From contig JAJYTF010000020.1 of NCBI GenBank assembly GCA_021793155.1, positions 19,271 through 83,270 on the forward strand: a stretch of DNA of 64,000 nucleotides, in the 5' to 3' direction. Below the pieces are notes generated by a model. The model was not told the DNA's origin, did not search any database, and was given only the letters and a program-made list of their open reading frames with translations. The DNA is from Pseudomonadota bacterium. GTDB taxonomy: Bacteria; Pseudomonadota; Alphaproteobacteria; Rhodospirillales; Magnetospirillaceae. Positions 35,357 through 44,385 of this stretch are shown here, in pieces. The translations under genes and the position numbers were made by a program. The first letter of the stretch is position 1. Each line of letters begins with the position of its first letter.

Positions 35357-35983
35357 TCAGGCGTTGAGGGCATCCTTCAGCCCTTTGCCCGCCGAAAATT
35401 TCGGCTGCCGGCTGGCGGCGATTTGGATCTTCTCGCCGGTGCGCGGATTGCGTCCTTCGGACGCGGCCCGTTCCGAAACCGAGAAGGATCCGAAGCCGCC
35501 CAGCCGAACGTCGTCGCCGCTCTTCAATGCCGACGCGATGGCCGCGAAGGTGGCTTCGGTCGCCTTGTCGGCATCGGCCTTGGTCAACCCGCTGTGTTCG
35601 GCGACGGCGGCGATCAATTCGGCTTTGTTCATAGGTCCGCATGTCGCCTCTCTGTGGCCATGGACGTCATCGTGCCAATTCGTATCGAGGCGGCGGACGA
35701 GGGCGGACAACGGTACGAAGCCGCCGGCAGGCTGGAACACCTTGAAGGTCTTCGCCGCCGGCTGTGCCTTGGCGAAGTCGCCATAGGCACGGGACAGGCA
35801 TTCCCGGGCGATGTCCTTGTCGGTGCCGTCCTTTGCCACGCTGGCGGCCAGATAACGGCGGAACTGGTTGAGGATGTGGAGGCGATACACATCCAGCACC
35901 CGCTGCTCGAAGGGCAAGGCAAGGGCAAGAAAGAACTCTTCGGCCGAGGACAGGCCGGCCAGGCTGGCGAAAGTAGGGGTCAT
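35357..35983 (-). CDS. nifW: NifW-HU fusion: nitrogenase-protective protein joined to a DNA-binding HU domain
   Basis: One uninterrupted 208-residue frame. Residues 1-96 are a whole NifW ('[20 protein letters not shown]', '[18 protein letters not shown]', '[19 protein letters not shown]'), which protects or stabilises the MoFe protein. A linker of about 21 residues follows. Residues 118-208 are a full HU/IHF-type protein starting '[16 protein letters not shown]', with '[11 protein letters not shown]' and the DNA-contact arm '[12 protein letters not shown]'. There is no stop between the parts. An internal ATG at 35632 could start free HU, but its AGAGG site is 14 bases away. The start overlaps the nifV stop (ATGA). 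It is the last gene of the nifE operon. Confidence 0.85.
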   Translation of the reverse strand: MTPTFASLAGLSSAEEFFLALALPFEQRVLDVYRLHILNQFRRYLAASVAKDGTDKDIARECLSRAYGDFAKAQPAAKTFKVFQPAGGFVPLSALVRRLDTNWHDDVHGHREATCGPMNKAELIAAVAEHSGLTKADADKATEATFAAIASALKSGDDVRLGGFGSFSVSERAASEGRNPRTGEKIQIAASRQPKFSAGKGLKDALNA

Positions 35984-37125
35984 GCGGCACCTGCGGTTTG
36001 GCTGAGACAGGCAGAGGTTTCAAGGCAGAAGCGGCGCAGATCATCGGCGGTGGGCGAGCACTTGCGGGTAGCGGCGAAGCGGCGCACCCGCAGCAGCACG
36101 GCACGCGCCTGCGCCTCGTCAAGTGCCAGGCCGAGCCGGGCACAGGCATGCACGACGCCGGCGACCCCCGAATGCTTTCCCAGCACGATGCGGTGGCGCC
36201 GCCCCAGGCTGGCCGGGTCGATGGCCTCGTAGGTGCGGCGGTCGCGCAACAGCCCGCTGACATGAATCCCCGCTTCATGGGTGAAGATGGCGTCGCCGAC
36301 GATGCTTTTGTTGACCGGCACTGGCCGCCCCGAGGCCTCGGCCACCAGGCGCGAGACCATGCCCAGACGGCGCGTCGCCACCCCGGTTGCATGGCCGTAG
36401 AGGTGATGGAGGGCGACCACCACTTCCTCCAGCGGAGCGTTGCCGGCCCGCTCCCCCAGGCCATTGACGGTGGTGCTGACATGACTGGCGCCGCCTCTGA
36501 CCGCGGCCAGGGAGTTGGCGGTGGCGAGGCCCAGGTCGTCATGGGCGTGGATCTCCAACTCGATGCCGCAAGCGCCTCGCAGGCGGCGGAACAGGTCATG
36601 CACGGCGAAAGGATCCATGATTCCCAGGGTGTCGGCGACACGGAAACGGCGCACGCCGGCCCGCTCGCAGGCTTCGACCACCCGGAGCAGGAACTCGGGG
36701 TCGGCGCGCGACGAATCCTCGCCGCCCACCGCCACCTCGAAGCCGAGTTCACGGGCCCGCGCCACCATGCGCGCCAGATGGCGCAGCGCCCAGTGGCGAT
36801 CGCGGCCCAACTTGCCGGCCAGCTGCAGGTCCGACACCGGTAGCGACAGGTTGACCATGGTGACGCCGGTGGTGGCCGCCGCAGCAAGATCGCCCTCATG
36901 CATGCGGCACCAGGCGATGGTGCGGGCCTTCAGACCGATGCCCACCAAAGCCCGGATACCCTCGCATTCGTCCTCACCCATGGCCGGGATGCCCACTTCC
37001 ATTTCCGCTACACCGGCGGCATCGAGCGCCTTGGCGATGGCCAGCTTCTCGTCGAAGCGGAAGGCCACCCCGGCGGTCTGCTCGCCGTCGCGGAGCGTGG
37101 TGTCGTTGACGATGATGGCCGTCAT
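35980..37125 (-). CDS. nifV: Homocitrate synthase
   Basis: This 381-residue enzyme condenses acetyl-CoA and 2-oxoglutarate to homocitrate, the organic ligand of FeMo-co. It has the isopropylmalate/homocitrate synthase signatures '[16 protein letters not shown]' and '[16 protein letters not shown]', and '[15 protein letters not shown]' with metal-binding His. The ATG at 37125 follows GGGAGG. It lies 13 bases after the iscA gene and overlaps nifW by 4 bases. Confidence 0.95.
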   Translation of the reverse strand: MTAIIVNDTTLRDGEQTAGVAFRFDEKLAIAKALDAAGVAEMEVGIPAMGEDECEGIRALVGIGLKARTIAWCRMHEGDLAAAATTGVTMVNLSLPVSDLQLAGKLGRDRHWALRHLARMVARARELGFEVAVGGEDSSRADPEFLLRVVEACERAGVRRFRVADTLGIMDPFAVHDLFRRLRGACGIELEIHAHDDLGLATANSLAAVRGGASHVSTTVNGLGERAGNAPLEEVVVALHHLYGHATGVATRRLGMVSRLVAEASGRPVPVNKSIVGDAIFTHEAGIHVSGLLRDRRTYEAIDPASLGRRHRIVLGKHSGVAGVVHACARLGLALDEAQARAVLLRVRRFAATRKCSPTADDLRRFCLETSACLSQTAGAA

Positions 37126-37138
37126 GGCTTGCCTCCCT

Positions 37139-37447
37139 TCAACCCGCCTCGCCGCAGCTGCAGCGGCCGGGGAAGTTGGGATTGTCGAAGACAAATCCGG
37201 GCCCGCGCTCGGACTCGACAAAGTCGATGCATGTGCCGCTGAGCAGCGGCAGGCTTAGGCTATCGACGATGATGCGTACTCCTTCGATGTCGCAGACGGT
37301 GTCGTCCGGACAGGTCTCGCAGGCCACCGACATGCAGTACCGGATGCCCTTGCAGCCGCCGGCAGAGGCGGACAGGCGCAGGCCCACATCCTCGGAGGTG
37401 AGCACACCGCGCAGGGCGGCGATGGCGGGGGCAGTCAGTTCAAGCAT
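37139..37447 (-). CDS. Nif-associated IscA/HesB-like Fe-S protein
   Basis: This 102-residue A-type carrier has the IscA cysteines in 'SAGGCKG' and the C-terminal 'GRCSCGEAG', with '[20 protein letters not shown]' and '[10 protein letters not shown]' characteristic of HesB/IscA. Four more Cys in '[17 protein letters not shown]' are unusual for the family. It probably delivers Fe-S clusters to nitrogenase-assembly proteins. It starts 13 bases inside the 3' end of nifQ, with GGAG upstream. Confidence 0.9.
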   Translation of the reverse strand: MLELTAPAIAALRGVLTSEDVGLRLSASAGGCKGIRYCMSVACETCPDDTVCDIEGVRIIVDSLSLPLLSGTCIDFVESERGPGFVFDNPNFPGRCSCGEAG

Positions 37448-38058
37448 GGCAGCAACTCCTTGCGAGCTGGACTTCGTCGGATTTGCGACAAACGGGCCAG
37501 GGGCTCGCCGTCCTCGGCGCCGAAGCAAAGGGAGAAGTCGGTGCAGACGTCGCAGCTGGGCGCCTTGCAGATGGGCACACCTTCGCGTTCGCAGAGTTCG
37601 CGATAGAAAAATTTCTTCCACTTCATGTCGCGGTTGTTGCGGATGGCCAGAGGAGCGAAATGGCGCTTCATCAGGCCGCTCAGATCGCTCCGGCCGGCTA
37701 GCCCCAGATCCTGCCACAGATGATTGGCGCCCAGGGAACGGCGGGCCAGGATGTGGGCCAACCAGCGCTCGCGGGCGGCACCCCGGGTGCCGTGCTCGAT
37801 CATCAGGGCCCGCAGGTCCGGCTCCTCGATGGCCTGCGGTTCCTCTCCGTCGCCAGGCAGGCCGGCGACGAGGGAAACGGCATGGGGAAACACCTCTGCC
37901 GCCATCGCCGCCAATTCGGCCGGAGCCAGGCCGAGAGCCATCGCCGGCGGCCATTCGGCTTCACTCCAGGCGTGCGCCAGCATGCAAGCAAACACATGCC
38001 CGTCGGCCGGATCGCCTCGGCTGCCATCCGCCAGCCAGCGGTAGAGGCCGCCCGCCAT
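37435..38058 (-). CDS. nifQ: NifQ molybdenum-donor protein
   Basis: This 207-residue protein has the diagnostic C-terminal cysteine motif C-x4-C-x2-C-x5-C in 'CKAPSCDVCTDFSLCFG', preceded by 'RHFAPLAIRNNRDMKWKKFF' typical of NifQ. NifQ carries a Mo-Fe-S cluster and supplies Mo to the NifEN/NifH step of FeMo-co synthesis. The ATG overlaps the fdxB stop (ATGA). It also overlaps the next gene by 13 bases. Confidence 0.93.
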   Translation of the reverse strand: MAGGLYRWLADGSRGDPADGHVFACMLAHAWSEAEWPPAMALGLAPAELAAMAAEVFPHAVSLVAGLPGDGEEPQAIEEPDLRALMIEHGTRGAARERWLAHILARRSLGANHLWQDLGLAGRSDLSGLMKRHFAPLAIRNNRDMKWKKFFYRELCEREGVPICKAPSCDVCTDFSLCFGAEDGEPLARLSQIRRSPARKELLPCLN

Positions 38059-38366
38059 CACGCCGGCACCAGTTCCGGCGCCGGGCCGTGGGCCAGGGCC
38101 TTCTTGCCGCAGACGGTGCGGCAGGATTCGCAGCCGATGCAGGCGCCGGCATTCGTCATGGTCATGATCTTGCGGTTCGAATCGTCGTCGTCGTCTTCCG
38201 GATCGCAGCGCTCGCCGTCCTCGTTGATGCCCATCATCTTGAGCACGCCCTGGGTGCACACCTTGAAGCAGCGGCCACAGGCGATGCACAGCTTCTCGTC
38301 GATGGACAGCAGGTATTTCGGCGTCCAGGGCGTGCCGTCGCGGGTGGTGAAGGTAAGAAAGCTCAT
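38058..38366 (-). CDS. fdxB: Nif-specific ferredoxin (FdxB/ferredoxin III type)
   Basis: This 102-residue ferredoxin has two 4Fe-4S motifs: 'CIACGRCFKVC' (about 27-37) and 'CIGCESCRTVC' (about 76-86). An acidic insert 'DPEDDDDDSNRK' lies between them, as in the nif-specific ferredoxin III family. It should supply electrons to nitrogenase or to cofactor-assembly steps. It is coupled to nifQ by an ATGA overlap. Confidence 0.94.
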   Translation of the reverse strand: MSFLTFTTRDGTPWTPKYLLSIDEKLCIACGRCFKVCTQGVLKMMGINEDGERCDPEDDDDDSNRKIMTMTNAGACIGCESCRTVCGKKALAHGPAPELVPA

Positions 38367-38391
38367 CCTTGTTCTCCTGTGGTTGGCCGGG

Positions 38392-38838
38392 TCAAGCGGC
38401 GGCGGCGTCGGGAAAGCGCGCGATGGTGCCGATGGCCTCGTCCACCAGCTTGCGGCCTCTCTCGGCCATTTTTTCGAGGGATGGAAAACCGAAGCGATGG
38501 ACGTCGCGCAGGCTGAGGCTGACCGCCACCAGGCGGCCGACCACCAGCACGAGGCGCCCCCAGCCTTCCGGGTGGAGCTTGATGATGGGTGCGACGGCGT
38601 GGCCGCTGCGCCGCTCGACGGCCAGCGCCACGGCGGCATAGAACATTTCGAGACGCCACAGGACCTTGGGATCGGGATCGGCGATCAGCGGCAGCGCCTC
38701 GCGCTGTGCGCGGGTCAGGACGAAGGGCGCCAGCAGGGCGGCGTCGGACATCCTCGCCCATACCTCCGAAGGATCATGCGCGCGCAGCACACGGACCAGT
38801 TCCACCAGGATGGGATCGGCGAGGACGTCGGCGCTCAT
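38392..38838 (-). CDS. NifX-associated DUF269 protein
   Basis: This 148-residue protein belongs to the NifX-associated nitrogen-fixation family (DUF269). Recognisable parts are '[16 protein letters not shown]', '[20 protein letters not shown]' and '[20 protein letters not shown]'. It consistently follows nifX in Mo-nitrogenase clusters; its biochemical role is unresolved. It overlaps nifX by 4 bases. Confidence 0.92.
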   Translation of the reverse strand: MSADVLADPILVELVRVLRAHDPSEVWARMSDAALLAPFVLTRAQREALPLIADPDPKVLWRLEMFYAAVALAVERRSGHAVAPIIKLHPEGWGRLVLVVGRLVAVSLSLRDVHRFGFPSLEKMAERGRKLVDEAIGTIARFPDAAAA

Positions 38839-39350
38839 GCCGGCTCCTCCTCGTCGACGAATCGGGCCGGCCCCATATCCGGGCGCTGCATCACCTTGCG
38901 CAGCCAGGGCGGCGGCGTTCCCTTCATCATCGCCTGCACGCGGCAGATCACCTGGGTGATGAGCTCCGGTTCGGCCAGCTTGATGGGATGGACCATGCGG
39001 CGCACCACGCGGGCCGCCGCCGGTCCGCCAATGGCGCGGACGAACAGCAGGGCCACGCCGTCCAAGGCCTCGATCTTGGCCGATAGGCGATCCTCGCCGT
39101 CCTCGGCGGCGTGGACGCCGTCCTCGTCGCTGACGCTGTCGAACTGGACTGCTTCCAGCAGGGCGTGGTGGTCCACCGACACCTCGAACAGCATGAAGGT
39201 CCGGGCGCTGGCGAAATGAGCGTCCACGCGGTGGAGGTCGTGGGTGGCAAAAGCGACTTTCATTGTTCCTCCTTCCTCGGGCCGGGCCGCCGTCAGCGGC
39301 GGCTCCGATGAATTGGCCGGGTTAACCAGCCGTAGCCTGCGCATGTTCAT
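38835..39350 (-). CDS. nifX: NifX FeMo-co carrier protein
   Basis: From ATG 39350 the protein has 171 residues. The start is chosen because GGAG lies 7 bases upstream and 'MRRLRLV' matches the usual NifX N-terminus; a shorter form from 39263 ('[10 protein letters not shown]') is possible. The core is '[20 protein letters not shown]' and '[20 protein letters not shown]'. NifX binds the FeMo-co precursor and passes it between NifB and NifEN. It overlaps the nifN 3' end by 29 bases. Confidence 0.93.
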   Translation of the reverse strand: MNMRRLRLVNPANSSEPPLTAARPEEGGTMKVAFATHDLHRVDAHFASARTFMLFEVSVDHHALLEAVQFDSVSDEDGVHAAEDGEDRLSAKIEALDGVALLFVRAIGGPAAARVVRRMVHPIKLAEPELITQVICRVQAMMKGTPPPWLRKVMQRPDMGPARFVDEEEPA

Positions 39351-40671
39351 GGCGGTGCTCCGTGACGAGATGGCTCCCGGCATCGGCCAGGGCGCCGGCC
39401 AGGGTGAAGATCAGATCGCGTGTGCCGCGGTAGCCGGCGCTGGCACGCTGGGCGACGCCCAGGCGGTCGAACACCGGGAAGCCGACGCGAAACAGGGCGA
39501 GGCCCCGGCGCGCGGCCAGTTGCGTGGCATTGGAGTTGGCGATCAGCAGGTCGCAGCCGCCCGCCTCGGTGATCTGTTCGTCGAGATCGTCGAGGTCGCC
39601 GACGATCACTCTTTCGGCCGGAAACTCGGCGAGGAACGGCGCCGCAGCAGTCGTCGTGGCGGCGACCACACGGGCTCCCATTTCGGACACCAGACGACCC
39701 ATGGACCACAACAGATCGGGCTCGCCGGCCAGAGCGATGCGCCGCCCAGCGAAGGCGAACTGGCCGTCCAGCATTGCGTCGATCAGCTGACTGCGCTGCC
39801 GCTGGTAGCGCAACGGCACCGGCCGTCCGCTGACATTGGCCAGCGCCACCATCAGCCGGTCGACGGGATCGAGGCCGATGATGCGGTCGAGCACCAGCAC
39901 CGGCACGCCGGTGCGCCAGCGGAGAACCTCGGCCGGGCCGCGCATATGCTCGCCGATGGCGATGGTCAGGGGGGATCGGGCCATGCGGCCGACCCGTTCG
40001 AGGCTGGTGCCGCCCAGAGTGGTGGAAACCCAGCCACTGGGCAGGTGCCCGTCGAGGGCACCCGACAGATCGGGCAGAATCACCGGTTCAAGCCCGAAAT
40101 CCTCCACGATGGCGCGCAGCTCCTCGATGTCGCCGGGGGTGAGGTGGGAGCCGGGAAGGATATTCACCTGCTCGGCCTGGGGAACCTGGGGCCCCTGCGG
40201 CAGCCAGCGAATCATCGCCTCCACCGCCTTGCTCCATCCGGTTTCCAGGCTGCCGTCGTAGTCGGGGGTGGTGGCGGGCACCACGGCCACCCCGGCCAGC
40301 TCGGAATTGCGCCCGAGGATGACGCGCAGGTCGCCCTCCATGTCCTCGCCGCGGGTTTCCGTGAGGGCAGTGGACAGGAGGCCGATGACCTTGGGATTGG
40401 CCCGCCGCGTGATGTTCAGCAGCGCCTGTTCCACATTGTCCATGCCGCCCAGGATGGTGGTGATTTCGTCCATCGCCGTGGTCTGCAGCGGAATGGCCTC
40501 GCGGAAATGGCGAACCAGGGCCACCAGGGCGAAGGCCGTGCAGCCCTGGGCGCCGTGGAACAGCGGCAGGCAGCCGTCCAGTCCCATGAAGGCCAGGGCC
40601 CCGCCCAAGGGCGCGCTGATCTTCAGCGGGCTAACCGACAGAGGTTTGGGAAGCGAGACGATCAAAGCCAT
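39322..40671 (-). CDS. nifN: NifN, FeMo-co assembly scaffold beta subunit
   Basis: This 449-residue homologue of NifK is the beta subunit of the NifE2N2 scaffold on which NifB-co matures into FeMo-co. Signals are 'KPLSVSPLKISAPLGGALAF', 'LPLFHGAQGCTAFALVALVR' and 'ETRGEDMEGDLRVI'. Length and lack of part of the NifK P-cluster ligands agree with NifN. It overlaps nifE by 10 bases. Confidence 0.96.
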   Translation of the reverse strand: MALIVSLPKPLSVSPLKISAPLGGALAFMGLDGCLPLFHGAQGCTAFALVALVRHFREAIPLQTTAMDEITTILGGMDNVEQALLNITRRANPKVIGLLSTALTETRGEDMEGDLRVILGRNSELAGVAVVPATTPDYDGSLETGWSKAVEAMIRWLPQGPQVPQAEQVNILPGSHLTPGDIEELRAIVEDFGLEPVILPDLSGALDGHLPSGWVSTTLGGTSLERVGRMARSPLTIAIGEHMRGPAEVLRWRTGVPVLVLDRIIGLDPVDRLMVALANVSGRPVPLRYQRQRSQLIDAMLDGQFAFAGRRIALAGEPDLLWSMGRLVSEMGARVVAATTTAAAPFLAEFPAERVIVGDLDDLDEQITEAGGCDLLIANSNATQLAARRGLALFRVGFPVFDRLGVAQRASAGYRGTRDLIFTLAGALADAGSHLVTEHRHEHAQATAG

Positions 40672-42074
40672 GACGGCGCCTCCAGCGGACGCCCGTCGGC
40701 ATCCCAGGGGTCGGGGCGGCGGACGGCGGCCCAGACGGGGTTGTTGAGGACGAGGTCGATCTGGCGGACCAGTTCCACCATGCCGTCGTAGCCGGCATAG
40801 GCGTGGTGGCGCTCCTGGTTGATGTCGAGCCAGGGGGTGCGGCTTTTCAGCGCGACGAACTGGGTCCGCCCGCCGGACAGCAGGATGTCCGCCTCGCCCG
40901 CCTTGAGCATGCGGTACATTTCGGCATTGGGGATGGCGTCAAACGTCGAGCCTTCCTCGCCCAGCAGGGCTTTGGCCCGCTCCTTGTCCTCGCTGGTGGA
41001 CTTGCGCACCGAGGTGCCGATCACCTCCATGCCGATTTCCTTGAGCGCCGAGACCACCGACCAGCTCTTCACGCCGCCGGTGTAAAGCAGCGCCTTGCGC
41101 CCCGCCAGCCGCGGCGCGAAGCTCTCCAGCCTTGCCCAGGCGCGCCGCTCCTCCTCGGCGACGAGGGCATCGGCACGGGTCAGCAGATCGGGGTCGGCCC
41201 CCCGGTCCACCAGCAGACGGACGACGCCCCGCAGCGTGTCCGAGGTGTCCTGGATGCCGTAGAACGAGCCCTCGACGTAAGGAATCTCCCAGCGCTCGCG
41301 CATCTTGCGGGCCAGCGTCACCATGGCCTGCGAGCACAGCATGATGGCGGCGCGGGCGCGGTGCGCCGAAGCCACCTCCACATAGCGGGAATCGCCGGTG
41401 ATGCAGGCGCGTACGCGAATTCCCAAGCGGTCGAGCAGCGGGCGGATCTGCCACAGCTCGCCGGCCAGGTTGTATTCGCCCAGGATGTTGATGTCGTTGG
41501 GGCCGGCGTCCTCGGGCTCGACGGTGCCGATGACGTGGTCCAACAGCGCCTCGCCGCCCAGGCGGTTGCCGAGGTTCTTAGACCCGGCGAAGCCCGGCGC
41601 CACCACCGGGATGACTGGCAGGCCGAGGCGCTTCGACGCCTCGCGGCAGACCGCCTCGACATCGTCGCCGATCAGGGCGGTGACGCAGGTCTGGTAGACG
41701 AAGATGGCTGGCGGCCAGAAGCGTTCGGCGGCGGCGCGGATTGCCTGATAGAGCTTGCGCTCACCGCCGTGGATGATATCGAGCTCGGAGAGATCGGTGG
41801 TGAAGCCGCGGCGGTAAAGGGTGCAGCCGGAAGAGGCGGCGTTGCGGCTGTCCCAGGAATTGCCTTCGCAGGCCAGCGGCCCGTGCACCAGATGCACCGC
41901 ATCGGTGATCGGTTGGAGGGCGATCTTGGCCCCGTCATAGGCGCAGCCGCCGGCGGCCGCGCCGGGAAGCAGCCCCTTGGCGCCGCAGCCCCTTTTCTTC
42001 TCGGCCGCGGACTTCGCCTGGTTGGTGGCACAACCGGGCTCGTTCATCAGCTCCTGAACCTTCTGCTTCAGCAT
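40662..42074 (-). CDS. nifE: NifE, FeMo-co assembly scaffold alpha subunit
   Basis: This 470-residue NifD homologue forms the NifEN scaffold. Cluster-ligating Cys lie in 'GGCAYDGAKIAL', 'GPLACEGNSWDSR' and 'VYQTCVTALIGDD'; an N-terminal 'CATNQAKSAAEKKRGCGAK' segment is typical. The ATG at 42074 follows GGAGG. A -24/-12 promoter (42109-42125) and a NifA site (42176-42191) precede it, making it the first gene of the long nifENX-DUF269-fdxB-nifQ-iscA-nifV-nifW operon. Confidence 0.96.
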   Translation of the reverse strand: MLKQKVQELMNEPGCATNQAKSAAEKKRGCGAKGLLPGAAAGGCAYDGAKIALQPITDAVHLVHGPLACEGNSWDSRNAASSGCTLYRRGFTTDLSELDIIHGGERKLYQAIRAAAERFWPPAIFVYQTCVTALIGDDVEAVCREASKRLGLPVIPVVAPGFAGSKNLGNRLGGEALLDHVIGTVEPEDAGPNDINILGEYNLAGELWQIRPLLDRLGIRVRACITGDSRYVEVASAHRARAAIMLCSQAMVTLARKMRERWEIPYVEGSFYGIQDTSDTLRGVVRLLVDRGADPDLLTRADALVAEEERRAWARLESFAPRLAGRKALLYTGGVKSWSVVSALKEIGMEVIGTSVRKSTSEDKERAKALLGEEGSTFDAIPNAEMYRMLKAGEADILLSGGRTQFVALKSRTPWLDINQERHHAYAGYDGMVELVRQIDLVLNNPVWAAVRRPDPWDADGRPLEAPSWL

Positions 42075-42108
42075 GCGAGGCCTCCTGGCGCGTGACAGGA
42101 AGCCGCGA

Positions 42109-42125
42109 TGCACGCCTCATGCCAG
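42109..42125 (-). promoter_or_regulatory. Sigma-54 promoter of the nifE operon
   Basis: On the minus strand CTGGCATGAGGCGTGCA matches YTGGCAYGRNNNTTGCW with one change in the -12 element. The -24 GG and -12 GC are correctly spaced. It lies about 35 bases before the nifE ATG. Confidence 0.8.
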
Positions 42126-42175
42126 AGAGGAAAGCCGCGGAACTTCTGGGGATGAGGATTCAAGTTGGAGGGAGA

Positions 42176-42191
42176 TGTCGGGAGTCCGACA
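42176..42191. promoter_or_regulatory. NifA upstream activator site for nifE
   Basis: TGTCGGGAGTCCGACA is a perfect TGT-N10-ACA site and a full palindrome TGTCGG-N4-CCGACA. It lies 50-65 bases upstream of the nifE -24 element. Confidence 0.82.
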
Positions 42192-42230
42192 CGACATTGT
42201 CGGCTCCCGGCCTTCGAAATGTCGCCGATC

Positions 42231-42740
42231 TCATGACCCTCGGCCGCTCGCCGCGCCAGCGAGCCGGCGAAGTCCGTCGGCTTCCAGCCGGTAAGGGTGC
42301 CACTGTTCCAGTGCGACAAAACCCAGCCCTTCGTAGAAGGCGCGCGCCGACCGGTTCCAGGAGAGGACGTTGACGTCGAGGCGGCAGCAATCGCGTTCGA
42401 CGGCGAGCCGGGCCGCCGCCGCCAGCAGTTCGCGTCCGATTCCGCGTCCGCGGGCGCCGTCCTCGACGTAGAGGTCATGCACGAACATGGCGGGCTTGCC
42501 GGCCCAGCTCGAATAGGCGTCGAGCAGCACCACGCCGCCGCGGACCCTTCCTTCTCCCTCCGCGAGCAGCACCGAGAATCTCGGCTGCGGACCGAAACAG
42601 TCCCGCAGGACGGCATCCTCGGTGAGGGCTGGCACCATCCCGCTACGCTCGAACGCCGCAAGCTGGCGGATCAGGGCGACGATCCCCGCCGCGTCCGCGG
42701 CGACCGCGGCCCGGACGACGAGGGGTGGCTTCGCTGTCAT
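42231..42740 (-). CDS. GNAT-family N-acetyltransferase
   Basis: This 169-residue acetyltransferase has the acetyl-CoA motif in 'VEDGARGRGIGRELLAAAAR' (R/Q-x-x-G-x-G/A) and the end motif 'LSWNRSARAFYEGLGFVALE'. It resembles spermidine/diamine or general amine acetyltransferases; the substrate is unknown. It sits between nifK and nifE on the same strand, after the nifHDK terminator hairpin and before the nifE promoter. It is not a known nif gene. The start at 42740 has only a weak ribosome site. Confidence 0.88.
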   Translation of the reverse strand: MTAKPPLVVRAAVAADAAGIVALIRQLAAFERSGMVPALTEDAVLRDCFGPQPRFSVLLAEGEGRVRGGVVLLDAYSSWAGKPAMFVHDLYVEDGARGRGIGRELLAAAARLAVERDCCRLDVNVLSWNRSARAFYEGLGFVALEQWHPYRLEADGLRRLAGAASGRGS

Positions 42741-42780
42741 TCTGCTGCCGCGCCAAGCATGGTCGCCTCCCGGAATGGAG

Positions 42781-42810
42781 GGAGGCTCCCCGCGAACACG
42801 AGGAGCCTCC
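42781..42810 (-). terminator. Hairpin after nifK
   Basis: GGAGGCTCC (42781-42789) pairs with GGAGCCTCC (42802-42810), nine base pairs with a 12-base loop, 17 bases after the nifK stop on the minus strand. It probably ends or attenuates the nifHDK transcript before the GNAT gene. Confidence 0.6.
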
Positions 42811-42826
42811 ACACTGGCCACGGCGG

Positions 42827-44356
42827 TCAGCGAGTCAGGTCGTAGGAGATGTCGCTCGACGCGTCGGCCACCTCAAATACGCGGTCCAGGATCTCCACAA
42901 GGATCCTCAGCGCCCCCTGATAGCCGAAGGTGGGGAAGCGGTGGTGATGGTGACGGTCGAAGATCGGGAAGGCCAGGCGTATCAACGGCGTTCCGGTATC
43001 CTTCTCGAGATACTTGCCGTAGGAGGAGCCGATCAGCAGATCCACCGGCTCGGTAAACAAAAGCGAGCGCATGTGCCACAGGTCCTTGCCGCGCCATACC
43101 TGGCCGCCGGCGCCGTAGGGCGAGGAGGCGAGCAGGGCCCTCGCCTTCTCTTCCCACTCGCCCGAGCCATTGGAGCAGAGGACGTGCACCGGCTCCATGC
43201 CCAGCTCCAGCAGAAAAGCGGTCATGCCGTAAGTGTAGTCGGGGTCGCCGAACACGGCGACGCGCTTGCCGTGCAGCCAGTGGATGCTGTCGGCGATGGC
43301 GTCCACCAGGCGGCCGCGCTCCACCTCGATGGCTTCCGGGATCGGCTTGCCGGTCAGTTTGGCGATCGTCATGAAGAAGGCGTCGGTACCGGACAGGCCG
43401 AAGGGGCTGTTTAACGCAGCGACTTCCTGGCCCTTTCCGGCGATGTATTCCAGCGTCTTCTCGGTCGACCATTCCTGCAGCGACAGGGTCGCCTTGGCGT
43501 TGATCGCATTGCGGCCGTCATCGAGCGTGGTGCCGCCGTAGTAGATCTTGTAGGTGCCGTCGGTCGGACTGTCGAACGTGTCGGAAACGTCGCAGATCAG
43601 GGTGTAGTCCACCCCCATCAGATCCAGGTAGCGCTTCAGCTCGCGGTTGTTCGCCGGCGCGTAGCCGTCGAAGCCGGGAATGATGTTGATCTTGTCGTTG
43701 GCCTTGCGCTCGCGCTGGGCCTCGCGGTCCCAGAAGTAGTTGAGGACGCCCTTGATCATGTTGTCGTAGCCGGTCAGGTGACTGCCGACGAACGACGGCG
43801 TGTGGGCGAAGGGGGTGGGCAGATCGGCGGGGATGGCTTCCTTTTCCTTCGCCGTGGCGATGAAGGCTGAGAGGTCATCGCCGATGACCTCGGCCATGCA
43901 GGTGGTCGAGATGGCGATCATCTTCGGCTTGTAGAGCTGGTTGCAGTTCTGCAGGCCTTCCACCAGGTTGTTGAGGCCACCGAACACCGCGCCGTCTTCG
44001 GTCATGGAGTCCGACACGCAGACCGAGGCATCCTTGAAGTGGCGGGACAGATGCGAGCGGAAATAGGCGGCGCAGCCCTGCGAGCCGTGCACATAGGGCA
44101 TGCAGCCTTCGAAGCCGGCGGCGGCGAACACCGCCCCCAGCGGCTGGCAGGCACGCGGCGGATTGATCACCGCATGCTGGCGGGCGAAATTCTTCTCACG
44201 ATACTCCCAGGTCTTCGTGTACTCGAGCTGATTGGCGACCTCGTCTTCTGTCGCCCGGCACTCGTAGTTTTCCTTCTTGAACTGGAAGAGCTCCTTGTAT
44301 TCAGGCTCCTGGAACAAGGAAATGTGGTCTTTGACCTTGTCTGCACTCTGGGGCAT
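42827..44356 (-). CDS. nifK: Nitrogenase MoFe protein beta chain
   Basis: This 509-residue beta subunit carries P-cluster Cys ligands in 'PPRACQPLGAVFAAAGFEGC', 'VHGSQGCAAYFRSHLSRHF' and 'STTCMAEVIGDDL', and the conserved Ser region 'PSFVGSHLTGYDNM'. It pairs with NifD in the heterotetramer that holds the P-cluster and FeMo-co. AAGGAG precedes the ATG. It is separated from nifD by 110 bases that contain a large imperfect hairpin. Confidence 0.98.
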   Translation of the reverse strand: MPQSADKVKDHISLFQEPEYKELFQFKKENYECRATEDEVANQLEYTKTWEYREKNFARQHAVINPPRACQPLGAVFAAAGFEGCMPYVHGSQGCAAYFRSHLSRHFKDASVCVSDSMTEDGAVFGGLNNLVEGLQNCNQLYKPKMIAISTTCMAEVIGDDLSAFIATAKEKEAIPADLPTPFAHTPSFVGSHLTGYDNMIKGVLNYFWDREAQRERKANDKINIIPGFDGYAPANNRELKRYLDLMGVDYTLICDVSDTFDSPTDGTYKIYYGGTTLDDGRNAINAKATLSLQEWSTEKTLEYIAGKGQEVAALNSPFGLSGTDAFFMTIAKLTGKPIPEAIEVERGRLVDAIADSIHWLHGKRVAVFGDPDYTYGMTAFLLELGMEPVHVLCSNGSGEWEEKARALLASSPYGAGGQVWRGKDLWHMRSLLFTEPVDLLIGSSYGKYLEKDTGTPLIRLAFPIFDRHHHHRFPTFGYQGALRILVEILDRVFEVADASSDISYDLTR

Positions 44357-44385
44357 GGAAAAACTCCTTAAATCCACTCCACCCT

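Noticed and set aside
39244..40791. 515-codon plus-strand frame across nifN
   Set aside because: It is an antisense shadow caused by high GC at third positions; nifN on the minus strand is complete and recognisable.
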